Positions 1 through 3,843 of a DNA stretch of 5,133 nucleotides are shown piece after piece. Numbering within the stretch: position 1 is the first letter of the stretch; each line of letters begins with the position of its first letter. A program made the translations under genes and the position numbers. The stretch lies in assembly GCA_007135355.1 (NCBI GenBank), contig SLJA01000153.1, positions 1-5,133 of the forward strand, written 5' to 3'. The stretch comes from Wenzhouxiangella sp. GTDB lineage: Bacteria > Pseudomonadota > Gammaproteobacteria > Xanthomonadales > Wenzhouxiangellaceae. The notes under the pieces were generated by a model. It had not been told where the DNA came from. It made no database searches and saw only the letters and a program-made list of their open reading frames with translations.

Positions 1-50
1 AAACCGGAAACCGGAAACCTGAGCCCTGAACCCTGAAACCTGAACCCCGG
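1..50. repeat. Degenerate heptanucleotide tandem repeat
   Basis: From base 2 the sequence divides into successive 7-base units: AACCGGA, AACCGGA, AACCTGA, GCCCTGA, ACCCTGA, AACCTGA, ACCCCGG. The first two are identical and the others differ at one to three positions around a core of (A/G)(A/C)CC(T/G)GA. The array begins at or before the window edge, so its full length is unknown. It ends about 60 bases before the reductase start codon. It has no open reading frame of note and no clear dyad symmetry. It is most simply a slippage-prone simple repeat in the upstream intergenic region. A regulatory role cannot be shown. Confidence 0.75.
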
Positions 51-109
51 AAAAACACCCCTTGTGATACCGTTTTCCGCTCGTTCTCCATCGTCAACAA
101 GGTAACCCC

Positions 110-1144
110 ATGCCCATCCAAACCGACGCCGTGATCATCGGCGCAGGCCCTGTGGGGCTTTTCCAGGTCTTCGAACTGGGCCTGCTGGATCTTAAGGCCG
201 AGCTGGTCGACAGTCTGCCGCAGGTCGGCGGTCAGTGCTCCGAGCTGTATCCAGAAAAGCCGATCTACGACATCCCCGCCTACCCTGTCATCGGCGCGCA
301 GGAGTTGATCGACCAGCTGATGGAGCAAATTGCGCCGTTCAGCCCCGGCATTCATCTGAAACAGCAGGTGCAAAGATTCGAAAAGCGCGACGACGGCCGC
401 TTTACCGTAGTCACCACAGCCGGCACCGAGTTCGACGCCGGCACGGTGATCATCGCCGGCGGCCTGGGTTCCTTTCTGCCGCGCAAACTCAAGGCCAAGG
501 GGCTGGATGAGATCGAAGCGGGGCTGGTGCATTACAAGGTCACCGACCGAGAGCGCTTTCGCGGCAAGCGCCTGCTGATTCTGGGTGGCGGCGACTCGGC
601 GCTGGACTGGACCGTGGACCTGGCCGAGATCGCCCAATCCATCGACCTGATCCACCGCCGACCCGAATACCGCGGCGCACCGGCTTCCGTTGCCAAGGTC
701 AAGGCCCTGGCCGGGACCGGCAAGATTCGCGAGCACCAGGGCCTGATCATGCAGGTCGTGTCCGAAGACGGCCGGCTCCAGGGCCTGGAAATCATGGACT
801 TGGACAAGAACAAGCGCGTGGTCGAGGGCGAGGAAATCCTGGTCTTCTGGGGCCTGGCCCCGGACCTCGGGCCGATCGCCGACTGGGATCTCGAGCTTGA
901 GAAAAAGCAGATCCAGGTCGACACCGAGAAATTCCAGACCTCGATCGAAGGCGTGTTCGCCATCGGCGACATCAACACCTACCCCGGCAAGAAGAAACTC
1001 ATCCTGTCCGGCTTCCATGAAGCCGCCCTGGCCGCCTTCGCCGTGCAGAAACACCTGCATCCCGAGCAGCGCCAGTTCCTGCAGTACACCACGACTTCGC
1101 CGATCATGCACAAGCGGCTGGGGGTGGACGGCAAGAGCGCTTGA
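110..1144 (+). CDS. Ferredoxin/flavodoxin-NADP+ reductase, thioredoxin-reductase-like type
   Basis: This is a 344-residue cytoplasmic FAD/NADPH oxidoreductase, predicted to move electrons between NADPH and ferredoxin or flavodoxin (EC 1.18.1.2 type). An FAD-binding Rossmann motif GAGPVG lies at residues 11-16. The second nucleotide-binding motif GGGDSA is at 159-164, followed by HRR at 182-184, which fits binding of the NADPH 2'-phosphate. The C-terminal FAD motif GVFAIGD is at 281-287, and the stretch YPGKKKLILSGFHEA (291-305) is typical of this branch. The CxxC redox pair of true thioredoxin reductases is absent: near GGGDSA no cysteines occur, which favours the YumC-like reductase class. 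The length of about 330-350 residues is normal for that class. The start is supported by AAGG at 99-102, seven bases before the ATG. The next gene is 136 bases away, so the gene is probably monocistronic. Family assignment is firm; the physiological electron partner is not shown. Confidence 0.93.
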   Translation: MPIQTDAVIIGAGPVGLFQVFELGLLDLKAELVDSLPQVGGQCSELYPEKPIYDIPAYPVIGAQELIDQLMEQIAPFSPGIHLKQQVQRFEKRDDGRFTVVTTAGTEFDAGTVIIAGGLGSFLPRKLKAKGLDEIEAGLVHYKVTDRERFRGKRLLILGGGDSALDWTVDLAEIAQSIDLIHRRPEYRGAPASVAKVKALAGTGKIREHQGLIMQVVSEDGRLQGLEIMDLDKNKRVVEGEEILVFWGLAPDLGPIADWDLELEKKQIQVDTEKFQTSIEGVFAIGDINTYPGKKKLILSGFHEAALAAFAVQKHLHPEQRQFLQYTTTSPIMHKRLGVDGKSA

Positions 1145-1280
1145 TCAAGAGGCCGGCGTGGGCTGGATTGCACGCATCGATGGCGTTAGACATGAACCGA
1201 TGACGCGATTTTGAGCTGTATTCCGTTTTAACGAGGTAGAAGCCGCAAATTTACGGACCGATTGGATCCGGAGGCCGCCC

Positions 1281-1628
1281 ATGAGAACAATTCACCGACA
1301 CCTCGCTCCCGCCGCGCCGCTGGCGCTGGTCCTCGCGCTGGTCGCCGCCCCGGTCAGCGCCGAATTCCAAATTACACAATGGACCATCGCCGGCGGCGGC
1401 GTAATCGAAGCCACCGGTGGCGAATGGACCCTGTCCGGCACAATCGGCCAATGGGAAGCCACCGAAGCCCGCGCCCTGTCCGGAGGCCCCTGGCAACTGA
1501 CCGGTGGATTCTGGGGTACCAGCCTGGAGGAACTCGGCGACGAAATCTTCATGGATCGTTTTCAGACGATGAACGCCTCACGCTGGTTTGCCGAGCCGGA
1601 TAGCAACCCGCCAATCAGCGATTCATAA
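1281..1628 (+). CDS. Small exported protein with Gly-Gly-Trp repeats and an IFMDRF tail motif
   Basis: This 115-residue protein has unknown function. Residues 1-27 form a Sec signal peptide: a basic start, a hydrophobic run LALVLALVAAP, and a signal peptidase I site VSA after residue 27. The mature part holds two related short blocks, GGEWTLSGTIGQ (46-57) and GGPWQLTGGFWG (68-79). This pattern is familiar from many uncharacterised exported proteins, where a Gly-rich strand, 'LSGTIGQ' and 'LTGGFW' follow one another. An acidic segment then leads to EIFMDRFQ (88-95), which resembles the short C-terminal 'IFxDRFE/IFxDGFE' motif of exported Xanthomonadales proteins. Here about 20 polar residues follow it, so the tail may be altered. 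The start is strongly supported by GGAGG at 1270-1274, six bases before the ATG. The protein is likely periplasmic or surface-located. A real gene is well supported; its role is not. Confidence 0.8.
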   Translation: MRTIHRHLAPAAPLALVLALVAAPVSAEFQITQWTIAGGGVIEATGGEWTLSGTIGQWEATEARALSGGPWQLTGGFWGTSLEELGDEIFMDRFQTMNASRWFAEPDSNPPISDS

Positions 1629-1670
1629 GGCCGGGAAGTTCCAAACACCGTCACCATGGCCGGAAAGTTC
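1629..1670 (+). repeat. Imperfect 13-base direct repeat at the sigma-relic boundary
   Basis: GGCCGGGAAGTTC at 1629-1641 and GGCCGGAAAGTTC at 1658-1670 match at 12 of 13 positions and are 29 bases apart. The first copy begins immediately after the stop codon of the small exported protein. The second lies at the point where sigma-factor similarity starts to appear. Such a pair could mark a small duplication or a deletion junction connected with loss of the sigma gene's 5' half. Chance cannot be excluded for so short a repeat. Confidence 0.5.
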
Positions 1671-1671
1671 T

Positions 1672-2007
1672 GGTTTAGCTATACATGGGCGTCATCACCG
1701 AATTCGCTCGGGCCGTAAGCGTCTGGCCGAAAAAAGAGGCGGGGACGCGGTACATGTGGCCTTCGAAGAGCAGGTACCCGCCGATGGTCGCCGCGATGCC
1801 GAGCGCATCCTGGATATTGAACGAGCCATGGACGGGCTGGCGCAAACAGACAAGAAACTCGCCGACCTTGTCGCTGCCCGTTTCTATGCCGGTCTGAGTA
1901 CGGATGACATCGCCGAAATGCAGGGCATTTCGCGCCGAACCGTTCAGCGTCAGCTACAGCGAGCCAATGTGTGGTTGCGGTATGAGTTAGCCGAAAACGC
2001 CGACTAG
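1672..2007 (+). pseudogene. 5'-truncated ECF sigma factor relic (region 4 retained)
   Basis: Downstream of about 1714 the reading frame encodes RKRLAEKRGGDA, then a linker and a region 4 helix-turn-helix (LVAARFYAGLSTDDIAEMQG, then ISRRTVQRQLQRANVWLRYE), ending at TAG 2005-2007. This matches the C-terminal half of ECF sigma factors of the class often paired with Ser/Thr kinases, which carry a 'DxARARxRxKRGG' stretch followed by region 4. The expected DNA/core-binding region 2, roughly the first 90 residues, is absent. Just upstream, GLAIHG (1672-1689) is in the same frame, but VITEFARA (1691-1714) is readable only one frame over. This implies two small compensating indels, near 1690 and 1714. 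The frame stays open back to an ATG at 1588, but that start overlaps the preceding gene and its first 28 codons do not look like sigma. No Shine-Dalgarno site supports an internal start. A short region-4-only protein cannot be excluded. Confidence 0.75.
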
Positions 2008-2059
2008 ACCATATTCGGGCTCGCGCCCCTGGAACATCAAGACAGTTTTGGAGGCTCTC

Positions 2060-2230
2060 GCGGTTCCCATAAGTAAGCAACCCTGCGACCCGGCCGAGAA
2101 ACTCTACGAAAAACTGCGCTCAGCCGGCCTGGACGTGCTGATGTAAGACCGCAATCAGTGCGGTAGCGAATCCGGCGACTTGGCCGTCAACGAAGCCGTG
2201 GCCGGCCTTCACGCCCGGATCGGCAACTGA
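2060..2230 (+). pseudogene. Prolyl-tRNA synthetase C-terminal relic
   Basis: The frame that starts at 2060 reads AVPISKQP, then CDPAEKLYEKLRSAGLDVLM, a TAA stop (2144-2146), then DRNQ. This resembles the start of the class II anticodon-binding domain, where prolyl-tRNA synthetases read roughly 'AxxLYxxLxxAGxxVLLDDRxERPG'; the DDR signature separates ProRS from glycyl-, threonyl- and histidyl-tRNA synthetases. After DRNQ the same frame gives SESGDLAVNEAVAGLHARIG and stops at TGA 2228-2230. That resembles the ends of such enzymes ('SGE..DLxxDEAVAxL'). The intervening 35-40 residues of the domain (GVKFAD..., IGIPH...) are missing, so an internal deletion at about 2150-2165 is inferred. All catalytic parts are gone, so the relic cannot be functional; an intact proS must lie elsewhere in the genome. 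The stop, the deletion and the lack of a start codon all mark it as a pseudogene. Confidence 0.62.
2148..2164. other. Perfect 6-bp hairpin at the synthetase-relic deletion point
   Basis: ACCGCA (2148-2153) and TGCGGT (2159-2164) are perfect reverse complements separated by ATCAG. No T-run follows on either strand, so an intrinsic terminator is not supported. It sits where the ProRS-like coding similarity breaks off, and it is the best hairpin seen in the non-coding stretch between the convergent sigma relic and the S74 gene. Confidence 0.4.
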
Positions 2231-2249
2231 CCCGGACACGATTCAGGAT

Positions 2250-3728
2250 TCACTGACCGACCGCGACTGCTCGGTCGTCCAGCAGCAGGCTTTCAAGTGC
2301 TGCCAGTCGCTGTTCCAGCTCTGCGTTACGCTCGGCCAGTTGACTGTTGGCCGCAACCTGACGGCGCAGCTCGCCGTTTTCGGAGCGCAACTCGGCCAAT
2401 TGTCGGTCTTGGCTGTCCCGCAGCTCGCGCAGTGCTTCAACCATGATCGCCGTCGTACCCCGCTCGGTCACGTAGAAATACCCGTTTTCGTCCGAGCCCA
2501 CCCACTCGGGAAACACGTCCTTGACTTCCTGAGCCAGCAAGCCGATCTGCCGTCCGGGTAATCCAAGCCGAGTATCGACAGCGTCCCTGGTGTACTCGAA
2601 GGAATAGGCGTTCAGCGCAAGCAGGCGCTCAAGCAGACTTTCAGGCCCCTCGCTCACCGGCTGAATATTCCGCTTCAGTCGCGCATCCGAAAAAGTGGTC
2701 CAGGATCCGCCGCCGGGCTTGGCCGCGTGGCCACCCACCGCCAGGTCAAAGCCATTCGGATCGTTGGTGTTGATCCCAACTCCGCCGCTGGCGCGGATCA
2801 GAAACTGGTCTTCACCGGTTGAGGCAAAGTCGGCATCGGTGCTGTCAGCCCATACAAAGGCACCGTCCTGCGCGGCCCGGGCCCGACGACCTGCCGCGAA
2901 GCTGTAATTGCCCAGCGCCTGATTATTCAGGCCACCCGGGACTGTTGCGTTGTCGCCTTGCGCTCGGTTGCCGCTCCCTCCCCCTGCGGCCGCTGCCGTA
3001 CCCAAAGCCTGGTTGACAAACCCGCCCGACACGGTCGATCGCACGCCCGTTGCCTGATTTCGCAGCCCGCCGCCGACCGTTGCGCTGGTTACCGTGGCAC
3101 GATTCTCTTCACCTCCGGGAATCGTGGCTCCGAATCCCGAAGCCCAGTTCTCTCTGCCTCCAGAAACGCTGGCGTAGGTTCCTGTCGCCCGGTTGGGTTG
3201 AGCCGCGGATCCGCCACCGGACACCGTTGCCCCAGAGGCCGCTTCATTTGCTGGATGGCCCATCAGAATAACCGGCCCGTCTTCGATGTCAGGTGCCGGC
3301 AGGAATGAGAGAGCCAGCCCGTCGGTGGCATAGGCGACCCCGTCGTCTTGACTTTCCCAGACCGAGCTTCCGGGAGCCGACAGGGCATATCGGGCCACAG
3401 GCGCGGCGGTGATTTGCTGGCGCGGCGTTAGCACCTCGCCATCCACGCTGATGGACAGGTAGAGCGGATCGCTGCCGAAAACCGGTCCGAAATCAAGTTC
3501 GACCTGGAACAGGCCATCGCTGACAGGGACTCCCTCCTTGCTGATCGGATCGCCCACGGCGTCATCGTCCAGGAGACTGGCGAACAACTGGAACTCCATA
3601 TCCGCAATTCCTGTGAACGGCCCAGCCTGATCCTGTAACTGCCCCTGGTAGCTGATCGGGACGGCCAAAACAACCGGTGCCCAGAGCATCAGCGAGAACA
3701 AAGTTAGCAGCTTGCCCATGTCAAACAT
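2250..3728 (-). CDS. Secreted beta-roll repeat protein with S74 endosialidase-chaperone domain
   Basis: This is a 492-residue exported modular protein, probably a trimeric surface or secreted fibre. A Sec signal peptide covers about residues 1-22 (LLTLFSLMLWAPVVLAV). Residues 25-118 form the N-terminal domain seen in many tail-fibre-like bacterial proteins, opening ISYQGQLQD and including DGLFQVELDFG and LTPRQQITAAPVARYAL. Residues 167-285 hold 15-residue repeats like those of left-handed beta-roll adhesin heads. Residues 347-440 match the S74 intramolecular chaperone of endosialidase: SDARLKRNIQPV at 347-358, then GRQIGLLAQEVKDVFPEWV and the TTAIMVEALRELR helix. Ser347-Asp348 is the expected autocleavage junction of this family. 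Residues 429-483 are a Leu-rich coiled coil. By analogy the chaperone trimerises the stalk and may then be released. The gene converges on the relics and is divergent from the kinase. No phage genes adjoin it. An alternative start at Met4 (3719) is plausible. The ligand is unknown. Confidence 0.88.
   Translation of the reverse strand: MFDMGKLLTLFSLMLWAPVVLAVPISYQGQLQDQAGPFTGIADMEFQLFASLLDDDAVGDPISKEGVPVSDGLFQVELDFGPVFGSDPLYLSISVDGEVLTPRQQITAAPVARYALSAPGSSVWESQDDGVAYATDGLALSFLPAPDIEDGPVILMGHPANEAASGATVSGGGSAAQPNRATGTYASVSGGRENWASGFGATIPGGEENRATVTSATVGGGLRNQATGVRSTVSGGFVNQALGTAAAAGGGSGNRAQGDNATVPGGLNNQALGNYSFAAGRRARAAQDGAFVWADSTDADFASTGEDQFLIRASGGVGINTNDPNGFDLAVGGHAAKPGGGSWTTFSDARLKRNIQPVSEGPESLLERLLALNAYSFEYTRDAVDTRLGLPGRQIGLLAQEVKDVFPEWVGSDENGYFYVTERGTTAIMVEALRELRDSQDRQLAELRSENGELRRQVAANSQLAERNAELEQRLAALESLLLDDRAVAVGQ
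2874..3230 (-). repeat. 45-bp tandem repeats coding for 15-residue beta-roll units
   Basis: Inside the S74 protein, residues 186-285 fall into exact 15-residue steps starting at 186, 201, 216, 231, 246, 261 and 276, the last being partial and divergent. The consensus is A-T-V-(S/P/G)-G-G-x-x-N-x-A-x-G-x-x, for example STVSGGFVNQALGTA. An earlier unit at 167-185 has 19 residues because four extra residues (AAQP) precede the conserved Asn. Conserved Gly-Gly, Asn and Ala-x-Gly positions suit one turn of a left-handed beta-roll, as in trimeric autotransporter heads. At DNA level the copies have diverged, so these are old repeats rather than fresh duplications. Confidence 0.85.
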
Positions 3729-3737
3729 TCCTCTCCC
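3729..3737 (-). promoter_or_regulatory. Ribosome binding site bearing on the S74 start choice
   Basis: Read on the minus strand, GGGAGAGGA lies directly before the ATG at 3728. For that ATG the GGGAG core has a spacing of only four bases. For the second in-frame ATG (3719, Met4) the AGAGGA core has a nine-base spacing, close to the usual optimum. Starting at Met4 gives MGKLLTLFSLML, a more typical signal-peptide beginning with Lys at position 3. The true start may therefore be 3719. Confidence 0.5.
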
Positions 3738-3768
3738 ATCGTTGTTCCATGAAAACAGCCCGAAATGA

Positions 3769-3797
3769 ATTCAAACTGGGCCGGTGCTACCCTTCAA
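3769..3797 (-). promoter_or_regulatory. Candidate sigma-70 promoter for the S74 gene
   Basis: On the minus strand, TTGAAG (3792-3797) and TTGAAT (3769-3774) are separated by exactly 17 bases. Each matches four of six positions of the -35 (TTGACA) and -10 (TATAAT) consensus. Transcription would start near 3762, giving a leader of roughly 30 bases that contains the GGGAGAGGA ribosome site. The location and spacing fit, but the sequence match is moderate. Confidence 0.4.
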
Positions 3798-3798
3798 T
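3770..3798 (+). promoter_or_regulatory. Candidate overlapping promoter for the kinase
   Basis: On the plus strand, TTCAAA (3770-3775) and TTCAAT (3793-3798) are separated by 17 bases, and each matches four of six consensus positions. This candidate overlaps almost completely with the opposite-strand promoter, so the two could compete. It would leave a kinase leader of about 40 bases. Evidence is weak because it relies only on half-matching hexamers at the correct spacing. Confidence 0.25.
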
Positions 3799-3843
3799 AA
3801 CGCGAGGAACTTAGATCTGCGACAGGAAACAAGAGATTTCTGC

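Noticed and set aside
532..978. 148-codon minus-strand frame opposite the reductase
   Set aside because: The product is rich in Ser, Arg and Pro with no motif, and the plus strand here encodes the nucleotide-binding part of the reductase.
1211..1240. TTGAGC as a -35 element for the small exported gene
   Set aside because: No -10-like hexamer occurs at 16-18 bases downstream, so a promoter cannot be supported.
1588..1671. ATG at 1588 as a real start of an intact sigma gene
   Set aside because: It overlaps the end of the exported-protein gene, its first codons do not resemble sigma region 2, and there is no ribosome site in front of it.
1679..2080. 133-codon minus-strand frame across the sigma relic
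   Set aside because: The opposite strand encodes a recognisable sigma region 4. The minus-strand product has no known motif or ribosome site.
2255..2276. Inverted repeat GACCGA/TCGGTC as a terminator of the S74 gene
   Set aside because: It lies inside the last codons of that gene, has a 10-base loop and no T-run follows it on the minus strand.
2250..3728. Prophage or phage tail-fibre island
   Set aside because: Apart from the S74 and beta-roll domains there are no tail, baseplate, integrase or lysis genes, and the protein has a Sec signal peptide.
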